From Quatrionicoccus australiensis (GTDB lineage Bacteria; Pseudomonadota; Gammaproteobacteria; Burkholderiales; Rhodocyclaceae), in the NCBI RefSeq assembly GCF_020510525.1, contig NZ_CP075188.1, forward strand, positions 1,860,001-1,924,000: a stretch of 64,000 nucleotides of DNA. Reading direction: 5' to 3'. The notes below the pieces were generated by a model. The model ran no database searches, was not told where the DNA came from, and saw nothing but the letters and a program-made list of their open reading frames with translations. Of this stretch, positions 47,082-59,317 are shown piece by piece. The position numbers and the translations under genes are program-made. The first letter of the stretch is position 1. Each line of letters opens with the position of its first letter.

Positions 47082-49564
47082 TAGTCCTGGCCTGGCGCCT
47101 GCTCGGGCGCGAGCTGCGCTCCGGCGAATTGCGCCTGCTGCTGGCGGCGCTGGTGGTTGCCGTCGCTGCGGTCAGCGCGGTCGGCTTTTTTGCCGACCGG
47201 GTGCGTCTGGCGCTGGACAGCCAGGCGCAGCAACTGCTGGGCGGGGATCTGATATTGATTGCCGATCATCCCTGGCCGGCCGGCATTGTCGAGGAAGCTG
47301 GCCGGCGTGGCCTGCAAGTTGCTGAAACGCTGACGTTTCCGAGCATGGTGCAAGCCGCCGGGCGGGTCCAGCTGGCCGATATCAAGGCGGTCAGCAGCAA
47401 CTATCCCTTGCGCGGCAGCCTGGGCGTGACGCGGGCGCGCGCTGCGCCAGCCGCCGCGGTCAATGCCGGACCGCCGGCAGGCATGGTCTGGCTCGACGAG
47501 CGTCTGGCCGATGCACTGCAGGTTGCGCCCGGTGCCATGTTGACGCTGGGTAACAGTCGCCTGCGGGTCGATGCGATCCTGGTGCAGGAGCCTGATCGCA
47601 GCTTCAACCTGTTCAGCCTGGCACCGCGCCTGATGATGAATGTCGCCGATATTCCGGCGAGCGGCCTTGTCCAGTTCGGTTCGCGCGTCACCTACCGCGT
47701 CTTGCTGGCTGGTGAGGCGAGGCCGCTGAGCGGTTTTCGCAATTGGCTGGATGGGCGTCTGGCGAGCGGTGAACGCCTCGAAGATGCACAAAATGCCCGT
47801 CCGGAAATTCGCAGTGCGCTGGAGCGGGCGCAGCGCTTTCTTGGCCTGGCGACCCTGTTGACCGTTGTCCTGGCGGCGGTGGCCGTCGCCCTGGCGGCGC
47901 GCCGCTACATGCAGCGCCATCTCGATGCCTGCGCGATGATGCGTTGCCTGGGCATGACGCAGCGCCGGCTGATTGGCCTGCATGCCTGGCTGTTCGCCTG
48001 GCTGGCCGTGCTCGCCATCGGGCTGGGCGGTCTACTCGGATTTTTTGGCCATTTTGTCCTGAGTGAATGGCTGGCGGCACTGCTCGCGACCCGCTTGCCC
48101 TTGCCCGGTGCCTGGCCCTTGTTGCACGGGGCGGCGGTCGTTCTTGTCCTGCTCTTCGGTTTTGCCTTGCCGCCGGTGCTGCAACTGAGCCGGGTGCCGA
48201 CCCTGCGCGTGCTGCGCCGCGAACTCGGGCCGCCGACGCCCTGGCTGCTCGGCGGCTACGGGCTTGGCTTGTTGCTGTTGGCCGGCCTGATGTTGCTGGT
48301 GGCCGACGATAGGCGGCTGGGCGGCATCGCGGTCATCGGCTTTGCCGGTGCGCTCGGTGTTTTCTGGCTGTGCGCCCGGCTGGCCATTTTCGCCATTGCC
48401 GGCGTGCGGCGGGGTGGGGCGTTCGGCTGGCGCCAGGGGATGGCAAACCTGTCCCGGCATGCGGCATCGAGCAGCTTGCAGATCGTGGCACTGGCAATCG
48501 GCCTGATGGCCATGCTCCTGCTCACCGTGACCCGCGGCGAATTGCTGGCGGCCTGGCAGAAGGCTTCGCCGCCCGATGCGCCGAACCGTTTCGTCATCAA
48601 CATCCAGCCCGGGCAGCGCGCCGAGGTGGCGGCGAGCCTGGCGGCGGCCGGGATCAAGGCCGAGCTGTCGCCGATGATCCGGGCGCGCTTGCAGAAAATT
48701 GCCGGTCGACCGGTTTCGGCAGCCTCTTTTCCCGAGGACGAACGGGCGCAGCGCCTGATCGAGCGTGAATTCAATCTTTCATGGCGGACCGACTTGCCGG
48801 CTGCCAACCAGATTGTGGCCGGCCGGTGGTTTGCGCCGCCGGCCACCGGGCAGGCCGAGGCTTCGGTCGAGGAAGGGCTGGCCAAAACGCTGGGCATCAA
48901 GCTCGGCGACGAACTGCTGTTCATGATTGCCGGGCAGGAAAAGTTGCTGCGCGTCAGCAGTCTGCGCAAGCTCGACTGGGATTCGATGCGTGTCAATTTC
49001 TTTGTGCTGACGCCGCCCGGCGTGATCGAGGATGCGCCGGCCAGCTACATCACCAGTTTTTATCAGCCGGAGACCGACACGGGTTTCGGTCGGCAGCTGG
49101 TGGCGCAATTCCCCAATCTGACGGTGATCGACGTGGCGGCGGTATTGCGCCAGTTGCAGGACCTGGTTGGCCAGGTCGCCGGGGCCGTGCAGTTCATCTT
49201 CCTGTTTACGCTGGCGGCCGGCGCCATCGTGCTTTATGCCGCGCTGCTCAGTGCCTTTGACGAACGGCGTTACGAACTGGCGGTGATGCGCGCCCTCGGT
49301 GCACGCCGCCCGCAATTGCGCCAGGCGATGCTGGCCGAACTGGCGGTGATCGGCGGCCTGGCCGGTCTGCTTGCCGCCGCTGGCGCGATGGCGCTCGGTC
49401 AACTGATCGCCTGGCGGGTTTTTGCCCTTGAATTGCCGTTGACCGTCTGGCTGCCGCTGGCTTCGTTGCTGGGCGGTGCGCTGATGGCGATTGCCATCGG
49501 CTGGCTGGCTATTCGCAGCCTGCTCGATACGCCGCCACTGCAGGCCTTGCGGGCGGGCGCCTAA
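47078..49564 (+). CDS. FtsX-type ABC permease (YbbP-like)
   Basis: The 828-residue protein has one N-terminal helix, a first MacB-like periplasmic part, a block of helices from about 265-470, a second periplasmic part (about 490-690) and three C-terminal helices (AVQFIFLFTLAAGAIVLYAA; then ERRYELAVMRALGARRPQLR). This duplicated FtsX layout matches YbbP. An ABC ATPase (YbbA) partner would be expected, but none is adjacent on this strand; the upstream gene is a c-di-GMP enzyme. YbbAP has been linked to outer-membrane and antibiotic effects, but the substrate is open. Confidence 0.88.
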   Translation: MIVLAWRLLGRELRSGELRLLLAALVVAVAAVSAVGFFADRVRLALDSQAQQLLGGDLILIADHPWPAGIVEEAGRRGLQVAETLTFPSMVQAAGRVQLADIKAVSSNYPLRGSLGVTRARAAPAAAVNAGPPAGMVWLDERLADALQVAPGAMLTLGNSRLRVDAILVQEPDRSFNLFSLAPRLMMNVADIPASGLVQFGSRVTYRVLLAGEARPLSGFRNWLDGRLASGERLEDAQNARPEIRSALERAQRFLGLATLLTVVLAAVAVALAARRYMQRHLDACAMMRCLGMTQRRLIGLHAWLFAWLAVLAIGLGGLLGFFGHFVLSEWLAALLATRLPLPGAWPLLHGAAVVLVLLFGFALPPVLQLSRVPTLRVLRRELGPPTPWLLGGYGLGLLLLAGLMLLVADDRRLGGIAVIGFAGALGVFWLCARLAIFAIAGVRRGGAFGWRQGMANLSRHAASSSLQIVALAIGLMAMLLLTVTRGELLAAWQKASPPDAPNRFVINIQPGQRAEVAASLAAAGIKAELSPMIRARLQKIAGRPVSAASFPEDERAQRLIEREFNLSWRTDLPAANQIVAGRWFAPPATGQAEASVEEGLAKTLGIKLGDELLFMIAGQEKLLRVSSLRKLDWDSMRVNFFVLTPPGVIEDAPASYITSFYQPETDTGFGRQLVAQFPNLTVIDVAAVLRQLQDLVGQVAGAVQFIFLFTLAAGAIVLYAALLSAFDERRYELAVMRALGARRPQLRQAMLAELAVIGGLAGLLAAAGAMALGQLIAWRVFALELPLTVWLPLASLLGGALMAIAIGWLAIRSLLDTPPLQALRAGA

Positions 49565-49956
49565 AGCGCCAGTTCGATGACGTTGTGTCCGGCCGCGCGG
49601 TGGTAACGAAAGACGCTGCTCATGCCGCGGATCAACTCGATGCCGAGACCGCCGATATCGGCGGTGCTTTCACTTGGGGCAAATCGGGTCGGATCGAAAG
49701 CGCCGGCCGTGTCGCGGTAGGTCAGCAGGAGGTGGGGCATTTTGTGCTCCAGACGGATGTCGACCGCTGCGTCGCATTCCTCGCCATGGCCGTGGCGGAT
49801 GGTATTGGTCAGCAATTCCTCGACGATCAGTTGCAGGCGCTGGCCGTCAATCTGGCTCAGGCCGAACTGGCCGGCCTGTTCGGCAAGCCAGTTCATCAGG
49901 CCGGGTAACTCGCTGTAGCGCGCGCTGACTGAAATGTCCGTAGAATGAGCAGGCAT
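49561..49956 (-). CDS. RsbW-like anti-sigma factor kinase
   Basis: The 131-residue product has a GHKL ATP-binding fold: N-box in VEELLTNTIRHGHG (E-L-x-x-N), a DTAGAFDP segment and the G-box GGLGIELIRGMSS. These are typical of RsbW/SpoIIAB serine kinases that phosphorylate STAS antagonists and bind sigma factors. It lies divergent to the FecR gene (22 bp between starts) and close to a STAS gene (54092) and a PP2C phosphatase (51007), so a partner-switching circuit is likely. It overlaps the upstream FtsX-like gene tail by 4 bp. Confidence 0.85.
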   Translation of the reverse strand: MPAHSTDISVSARYSELPGLMNWLAEQAGQFGLSQIDGQRLQLIVEELLTNTIRHGHGEECDAAVDIRLEHKMPHLLLTYRDTAGAFDPTRFAPSESTADIGGLGIELIRGMSSVFRYHRAAGHNVIELAL

Positions 49957-49978
49957 GTTTTATCGGGAGGAATCAGAC

Positions 49979-50437
49979 ATGATTAAAACACATCACAAGG
50001 CTGCCTGGGCGCTGCTTGCGCTGGCTTTCAGCCTCGCCGCGCAGGCCGCCGATCCGGCCGGCATGGTCAAGACCAGCAGCGGTCAGGTCAGTATCGAACG
50101 CGGTGGCCAGAAACTGATCGCCGTGGTCGGAACCCAGGTCTATGTCTCCGACAAGCTGCGGACTGCCGGTGACAGTACGGTTGGCGTGACGTTGCGCGAC
50201 TCCACCTTGCTGTCGGCCGGACCGAATTCCCTGATCATCATCGACAAGTTCGCCTACGACACCACCTCGCAGGCTGGCAGCATGTCGATCGGCATTCGCA
50301 AGGGCACGCTGGCCGTGGCCAGCGGCAAGATCGCCAAGCAGACGCCGGAGTCGGTCGATTTCCACACGCCGACCTCGGTGCTCGGTGTGCGCGGTACGGA
50401 ATTCGCTGTTGAAGTCGGAGGCGACAATGAGGAATGA
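49979..50437 (+). CDS. Secreted FecR-domain protein
   Basis: The 152-residue product has a signal peptide (AAWALLALAFSLAAQA) and a FecR-like core: GMVKTSSGQVSIERGGQKLI, VYVSDKLRTAGDSTVGVTLR, and VDFHTPTSVLGVRGTEFAVEV. Such periplasmic domains often sense or bind surface structures. The ATG at 49979 follows a clear GGGAGGAA. It overlaps the OmpA lipoprotein gene by 11 bp. The pair converges on the CHASE2-phosphatase gene; FecR, OmpA and CHASE2 modules are frequently found together. Confidence 0.85.
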   Translation: MIKTHHKAAWALLALAFSLAAQAADPAGMVKTSSGQVSIERGGQKLIAVVGTQVYVSDKLRTAGDSTVGVTLRDSTLLSAGPNSLIIIDKFAYDTTSQAGSMSIGIRKGTLAVASGKIAKQTPESVDFHTPTSVLGVRGTEFAVEVGGDNEE

Positions 50438-51020
50438 AATGCGTCTTTCGCTGCTTGCACTCGCGGTGCTGATGCTCGCCGGCTGTGCCAGCAGCGAACG
50501 TGTGGTACTGCTGCCTTCGGCCGATGGTCGCGCCAGTGCTGTCGTGGTGCGCGATGCCAAGGGTGAGCTGGTACTTGATCAGCCCTATGCCGGCAGTGTG
50601 CGCAGTCAGGGTACGAACAGTGCCTACCGGTCGACGCCGGAAGAGGTCAAGGAACGCTTCGGCGCTGCCCTGGCCGCCCAGCCGGCACGCCCGCGCAGCT
50701 ATGTGCTGTACTTCCAGGGCGGTGGCAACCAGCTGATGCCGGAATCGCAGACCGAGTTCGCCAAGATGCGGGCCGAGGTGCTCGCCTGGCCGGCGCCGGA
50801 AATCATGGTCATCGGTCACACCGACCGGGTGGGCAGCGTGCAGTCCAACGATGCCTTGTCGCTCAAGCGTGCCGAGTCGGTGCGCACCTTGCTGATCGAA
50901 GCCGGGATTCCCGCCAGCAAGCTGGAAGCGGCGGGGCGCGGCGAGCGTGAACCTTTGGTGGCGACGGCTGATGAAGTCGCCGAAGCCAAGAACCGCCGGG
51001 TTGAAATCAACCTGCGCTGA
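50427..51020 (+). CDS. OmpA-family lipoprotein
   Basis: The 197-residue product has a lipobox near residue 20 (LAVLMLAGCASS), so it is an outer-membrane lipoprotein. The C-terminal OmpA domain binds peptidoglycan: VLYFQGGGNQLMPESQTEFA, IGHTDRVGSVQSNDALSLKR and GRGEREPLVAT, ending NRRVEINLR. The start is ATG at 50427 (a second ATG at 50439 is possible); it overlaps FecR by 11 bp. It ends 14 bp inside the 3' end of the CHASE2-phosphatase gene on the other strand. Confidence 0.88.
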   Translation: MRNEMRLSLLALAVLMLAGCASSERVVLLPSADGRASAVVVRDAKGELVLDQPYAGSVRSQGTNSAYRSTPEEVKERFGAALAAQPARPRSYVLYFQGGGNQLMPESQTEFAKMRAEVLAWPAPEIMVIGHTDRVGSVQSNDALSLKRAESVRTLLIEAGIPASKLEAAGRGEREPLVATADEVAEAKNRRVEINLR

Positions 51021-53136
51021 GCAGTTGACCGTTGTAATGCAGCACAAGCAGGGTCAGGTCATCCACCGCCGGGTGGCCTGACTCGAAGCTGCGCACGGCG
51101 TCGCGCAGGGCGCCGGTGATCTCGGCCGGGCTGCGCCCGGCATTGGCCCGCAGTGTTGCCTGCAGGCGCTCGGCACCGAACAGCGAATTTCCGTTGCTGG
51201 CTTCGGTCACGCCATCGGTGTACAGACAGAGCTGATCGCCTGCCTGCAGGCGGATGCGGTCACTGACAAAGGCGTAGCCTTCGGTGGCGCAGAGCGGTGG
51301 TCCGGAATGGCTGGCCGTGTCGATCTTGCTGATTTCTCCATTGCGCAACAGCAGCGGCGCATCGTGGCCGGCGCAGACGAATTCCAGTTCGCCGCTCATC
51401 GCATCGAAAATGCCGATGAAGGCGGTGACAAAAAGAAACTCGCCGTTCTCCCGGTTCAATTCCTGCTCGACCTCGCACACCGCCCGGGCGAGATCGGCTT
51501 CGCGCCGGGTCAAGGTGCCACTCAGCGTTTTCGCGATGGCCATGAACAGGCTGGCCGGAATGCCCTTGCCGGAAACGTCGCCGACGGTCAGGCAGAGGCG
51601 GTTGGCATCGAGCATGAAACAGTCGTAATAATCGCCGCCGACGGCGAGAGCCGGTTCGAGCAGGGCGGCGACGGAAAAGCGTTTTTCTCCGGCAAACAGG
51701 CGTTGCGGGTCGGGCAGCAGGCCCATCTGGATGCGCCGGGCGGCATCAAGCTGGCCGGCGGTGCGGGCGGCGGCTTCGCGGCTGAGCTGGAGAGCGAATT
51801 CAGCCTGGCGGCGGCGGGCGTCGGCCTCGATCAACGTATTGCCGAGCAGCACGATGAAGACGGGGCTGAGCAGCAGCACCAGTGACGGGCCATCGAACAG
51901 CCATTGGCCGGAATGAAAGGCGAGGTAGCCAGCGCCAATCAGCAGGAGTGCCAGGCTGCCGAAGCTGAGTACGGCAAAACGTGGCTGCAGGCGCGGTACA
52001 CCGGCGATCAACAAAAGGCCGCCAAGGAGCAGGGCGCCCAGTTCGAGCGTCGGCATCCACCATGGCCGCTTGAGCGCGGCGCCGCTCAGCATGCTTTCAA
52101 TGACCTGGGCGTGAATGTCCACGCCGGGCACGACTTCGCCGAGCGGCGTGATGATGCGGTCCTGCAGGCCGGGGCTGTTCAAACCGAGGATGACAAAACG
52201 CGACTGGAAAATTTCGGCAGGGTGTGCGCCGGACAGGACGTCGGCCGCCGACAGGAAATAATTCGAACTGGCCTGGCCATAATGGACCAGCAGTTCGCCG
52301 TTGGCCTGGGTGGGCAGGCGGTAGTCCCCGATACGCAGGGCTTGCATGCCATGTTTGCCGACTTCGGGGGTCACCGTCCCGGCTTCGCCCAGTGCCTGGC
52401 GCAGCATTTCCAGGGGGAGTGACAAAAAAGTCTGCTCATTGATTCGGGCAACGGTCGGCACCCGGCGCAGCACGCCGCGCTCGGTGCTTGAATGCAAGCC
52501 ATCCGGGCTGGCGTTGATCAGGCCTTCACCAGCTGCCGCCTGTTCCAGTTCGCCACGACTGACGACGGCAGCAGCGAACCGGCTGATACCCGGCCAGTCA
52601 GTCGGCGTGCCTGCCGGCATGGGCAAGGATTTGGCCGGTTGGCGCGCGCCGGGTAGCGGATTGCCGACGCCGGCCATGGCGAGTACGGTCGGGCCGCTGG
52701 CGAGTGTACGGGCGAGATGCGCGTCCGGCTCGGGTAGTGCGGCGAGTGTCTGTCTGGACAGTCCCTTGAGTTGTTCACCGAGCACACCTGGGCTGTAGCG
52801 GTCGGGTTCGGCAAAAATGATGTCGATGCCCAGTGCCAGCGGCTGGCCGGCCAGAATCCTGGTACAGAGGCGGGCGATCAGGTCGCGCGACCAGGGCCAT
52901 TGTCCGTATTCGGCAAGGCTCTGGCTGTCGATGCCGACGATGATCACCGGCTCGCTTTCCCGCGCGCGTGGCATCTGGCGCTGGTAGCGGTCGAATTGTG
53001 CCTGGCGCAGGCTGTTCAGTGGCGTCGAGTCGCTGTAATGCAGCGTAACGGCGGCGCCGATCAGCAGGAGGCCGGGCAGGGCCAGTCCACGCCCGGCGCG
53101 GAGCAGCGTCAGGCCGAGGCTGGTGAGGCGCTTCAC
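51007..53136 (-). CDS. CHASE2-PP2C (SpoIIE-type) sensor phosphatase
   Basis: The 709-residue product has one N-terminal helix, a long extracytoplasmic CHASE2 domain (about 45-360; VGIDSQSLAEYGQWPWSRDL), three helices near 365-440 and a cytoplasmic PP2C/SpoIIE phosphatase: VGGDYYDCFM, GDVSGKGIPASLFMAIA, AGHDAPLLL and DDLTLLVLH, with all metal-binding Asp present. By family it should dephosphorylate a STAS antagonist in response to an external signal. It is the third gene of a STAS-metallo-beta-lactamase-phosphatase unit (4-bp overlap). Confidence 0.92.
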   Translation of the reverse strand: MKRLTSLGLTLLRAGRGLALPGLLLIGAAVTLHYSDSTPLNSLRQAQFDRYQRQMPRARESEPVIIVGIDSQSLAEYGQWPWSRDLIARLCTRILAGQPLALGIDIIFAEPDRYSPGVLGEQLKGLSRQTLAALPEPDAHLARTLASGPTVLAMAGVGNPLPGARQPAKSLPMPAGTPTDWPGISRFAAAVVSRGELEQAAAGEGLINASPDGLHSSTERGVLRRVPTVARINEQTFLSLPLEMLRQALGEAGTVTPEVGKHGMQALRIGDYRLPTQANGELLVHYGQASSNYFLSAADVLSGAHPAEIFQSRFVILGLNSPGLQDRIITPLGEVVPGVDIHAQVIESMLSGAALKRPWWMPTLELGALLLGGLLLIAGVPRLQPRFAVLSFGSLALLLIGAGYLAFHSGQWLFDGPSLVLLLSPVFIVLLGNTLIEADARRRQAEFALQLSREAAARTAGQLDAARRIQMGLLPDPQRLFAGEKRFSVAALLEPALAVGGDYYDCFMLDANRLCLTVGDVSGKGIPASLFMAIAKTLSGTLTRREADLARAVCEVEQELNRENGEFLFVTAFIGIFDAMSGELEFVCAGHDAPLLLRNGEISKIDTASHSGPPLCATEGYAFVSDRIRLQAGDQLCLYTDGVTEASNGNSLFGAERLQATLRANAGRSPAEITGALRDAVRSFESGHPAVDDLTLLVLHYNGQLLSAG

Positions 53137-54095
53137 AGCTCGATGGTCAGACCGTCGTAGGCGGAGATGACCTCAAGCGCGGCACCGTCGCCACGGGTGA
53201 TTTGCTCCAGGCGTCGGGTTTCATTGAGCAGACGGAGGAGTTGCTTGTCGTCATGGACCGGCTCGTGGTGAAACAGCGCGAGGCGTTTGGCTGCGGCGGC
53301 CTGGCATAGCTCGACACCGACCACGTTGCTCGAGTGGCCCCAGTCGGCCTTGACCGAGATGGCTTCGGCCAGTGAATACATGGCGTCGAAAATGACCAGG
53401 TCGGCCTTGGCGAAAAAGCGGATGAAGGCATCGCGCTCCTCGCCGGCATCGAGGCGATGTTCCGAATCGGTGGTGTAGATGACGGTGCGGTCGATGCTCT
53501 CGAAACGGTAGCCGTAAGAGTCGCCGGCGTGCAGTTGCAGCTTTGGCGTGACATTGAGACCGGCGATGTAGTGCGCCTTGTCCGGCGTCATCAGGTCAAA
53601 TTCGATGCGGGCGCCGGCTTGCGAATAATCGACCGGGAAGCACGGCGAGCGCATCTGCATGCGGAAGGCTTCTTCGAGCTGGGCGTGGCAGCCGTGGATC
53701 ACGATGCGGTTGCCGGGTATGTACATCGGCGCAAAGTATGGGAAGCCCATCAGGTGGTCCCAGTGCAGATGCGAGATGAAAATGTGGTAGGTCTGCGGGT
53801 TGGGGACGCCGAAGCTGGCAATCTTGGCCTGACCCAGGGGGCGGGCGCCGCTGCCCATGTCGCAGATGATGTGTTCCGGGCCGTCTGTGATGATTTCGAC
53901 GCAGGAGGTGTTGCCGCCAAAGGTACTGCTCGTGGAAAAGGGCAGGCTGGCGACGAATTCATTCAGGGCACTCTGCGACTTGAATTTCCGTCCGTCGGCG
54001 GCGGTCAGGGCGGCACAGATTTTTTCCCGAATGTCGCGTGATTGCAGCGCGACCGGCAATGAGCCACGGGTCCCCCAGAAAACAACCCGTTTCAT
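53133..54095 (-). CDS. Metallo-beta-lactamase fold protein of the partner-switching unit
   Basis: The 320-residue product opens RVVFWGTRGSLPVAL, as in many MBL-fold hydrolases, and has the metal motif H-x-H-x-D-H at residues 109-114 (SHLHWDHLMGF). A further metal Asp and His follow in VIYTTDSEHRLDAG and LALFHHEPVHDD. It resembles PhnP/CRISPR-nuclease-like MBL proteins but the substrate is unknown. It sits between the STAS and phosphatase genes with 4-bp overlaps on both sides, so it is probably part of the signalling output or of second-messenger turnover. Confidence 0.85.
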   Translation of the reverse strand: MKRVVFWGTRGSLPVALQSRDIREKICAALTAADGRKFKSQSALNEFVASLPFSTSSTFGGNTSCVEIITDGPEHIICDMGSGARPLGQAKIASFGVPNPQTYHIFISHLHWDHLMGFPYFAPMYIPGNRIVIHGCHAQLEEAFRMQMRSPCFPVDYSQAGARIEFDLMTPDKAHYIAGLNVTPKLQLHAGDSYGYRFESIDRTVIYTTDSEHRLDAGEERDAFIRFFAKADLVIFDAMYSLAEAISVKADWGHSSNVVGVELCQAAAAKRLALFHHEPVHDDKQLLRLLNETRRLEQITRGDGAALEVISAYDGLTIEL

Positions 54096-54439
54096 TTGCC
54101 AAGTACCTTGCAGGCTGCTTCGATGTTCAGGTAGCAGGGAATAATCAGGTTGAAGCGGCTGATCGCGAAGACTTCCTGAACCAGCGGCTGCAGTGAGGTA
54201 ATGGCAAAGACACCTTGTTGTGCCTTGGCGTGCCGGGAAGCAATCATCAGGACGCGCAGCCCGGCGCTGCTGATGTATTCCACGCCGGAAAAATCGAGCA
54301 GCAGCGGCGGTTTGCCGGGCATGCAGTCCACGATCAGCGCCTCCAGCGCGCTGCCGAATGCATCGCTGGCAATGTGGTCGATCCGGCCGCTGGCCGATGC
54401 AATGAGGATTCCGGATTGTTCGCGAGTGAGGAGCTTCAT
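54092..54439 (-). CDS. STAS anti-sigma factor antagonist
   Basis: The 115-residue product is a stand-alone STAS domain: ILIASASGRIDHIASDAFGS, then LLLDFSGVEYISSAGLRVLM, in which a Ser of ISSAG is the expected phosphorylation site. It should be phosphorylated by the RsbW-like kinase at 49561 and dephosphorylated by the PP2C protein at 51007. It overlaps the MBL gene by 4 bp and heads the minus-strand unit. The start at 54439 lies 78 bp from ygiQ in divergent arrangement. Confidence 0.9.
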   Translation of the reverse strand: MKLLTREQSGILIASASGRIDHIASDAFGSALEALIVDCMPGKPPLLLDFSGVEYISSAGLRVLMIASRHAKAQQGVFAITSLQPLVQEVFAISRFNLIIPCYLNIEAACKVLGK

Positions 54440-54517
54440 CGTTGCCAGACGTGGTTTATGCTGTAGCCGGTGATTATGCCATGCACGGCCGGGCTGTGGG
54501 CTCGGGTAAAATACGGC

Positions 54518-56755
<2,238 letters not shown>

Positions 56756-56777
56756 ATAAAAAGTTTTTCGGAGAGCA

Positions 56778-57182
56778 ATGAGCATGGAAAGCAAGGAAAG
56801 TACGGCAACGACCTACGAAAAGATCGGCGGCGAAGCGACAGTCGGCAAGCTGGCGGATCGCTTTTATGAACTGATGGACAGCGTTTCGCATTTTGCCGAG
56901 TTGCGTGCCATGCATCCGGAAAGCCTGGCCGGCTCGCGGGAAAAGCTGTTCATGTTCCTCTCCGGCTGGTTTGGTGGCCCGGATCTTTTTGTTGAAAAAT
57001 TCGGTCATCCGAAATTGCGCGCCCGGCACATGCCCTTTGCCATCGGCACCAAGGAGCGTGACCAGTGGGTCGCCTGCATGGTGCTGGCGATGGAAGACAT
57101 CGGGCTGGACCCCGATATCCGCAAGGTGCTGCTGAACAATTTCTTCAATACGGCTGATTTCATGCGTAATAAAGAGGGCTAA
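56778..57182 (+). CDS. Group II truncated haemoglobin
   Basis: The 134-residue product has TTYEKIGGEATVGKLADRFY near the N-terminus, REKLFMFLSGWFGGPDLFVE and the proximal His in LRARHMPFAIG. The Trp at GGPDLF region (SGWFGGP) is typical of the group II branch. Such proteins bind oxygen or nitric oxide. The start could be the ATG at 56778 or 56784 (second Met two codons later). It lies 71 bp before typA on the same strand, after ygiQ with a 22-bp gap. Confidence 0.9.
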   Translation: MSMESKESTATTYEKIGGEATVGKLADRFYELMDSVSHFAELRAMHPESLAGSREKLFMFLSGWFGGPDLFVEKFGHPKLRARHMPFAIGTKERDQWVACMVLAMEDIGLDPDIRKVLLNNFFNTADFMRNKEG

Positions 57183-57199
57183 AAGCCTTCTTGGGGATG

Positions 57200-57226
57200 T
57201 TGCGTTGCAGCATGGGGTGATAGAAT
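57200..57226 (+). promoter_or_regulatory. Possible promoter of typA
   Basis: TTGCGT (57200-57205) and TAGAAT (57221-57226) lie 15 bp apart upstream of the typA ATG at 57254. The spacer is shorter than ideal, so this is only a candidate. Confidence 0.35.
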
Positions 57227-57253
57227 CACGCCTTTGATTTTTCAGGCCTTCCC

Positions 57254-59095
<1,842 letters not shown>

Positions 59096-59147
59096 GCAAG
59101 CAGCATGCGTTTCTGCAAGCCCTGCCGGGATGTGCTGAAACGACATC

Positions 59148-59174
59148 AAAAGGCGGCCCGTCGGGTCGCCTTTT
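59148..59174 (+). terminator. Rho-independent terminator after typA
   Basis: A 12-bp stem (AAAAGGCGGCCC / GGGTCGCCTTTT, one G-T pair, loop GTC) is followed by TT ATTA with a T-run of six. It lies 52 bp after the typA stop. Confidence 0.85.
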
Positions 59175-59266
59175 TTATTATCCTGTCGCTGATGTTGACG
59201 GGGCTGGGGAAGATTTCGAAGCCGGTAAATGAAATCGGCTTCTGCAGGATTTATCCCTGATTTTTG

Positions 59267-59298
59267 CTGCTTTTTAGCGGTCGACCGCTAAAAAGCAG
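59267..59298. terminator. 32-bp perfect palindrome centred on GTCGAC between typA and moaA
   Basis: The sequence is a perfect palindrome of 32 bp (arms CTGCTTTTTAGCGGTC and complement, no loop), flanked by T-runs on one side and AAA on the other. It sits between the convergent typA and moaA genes, 19 bp beyond the moaA stop, and can serve as a bidirectional terminator. The core matches shorter elements at 20672 and 23118, so it may also be a dispersed repeat. Confidence 0.55.
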
Positions 59299-59317
59299 GC
59301 AAATTGCCGGCAACTGT

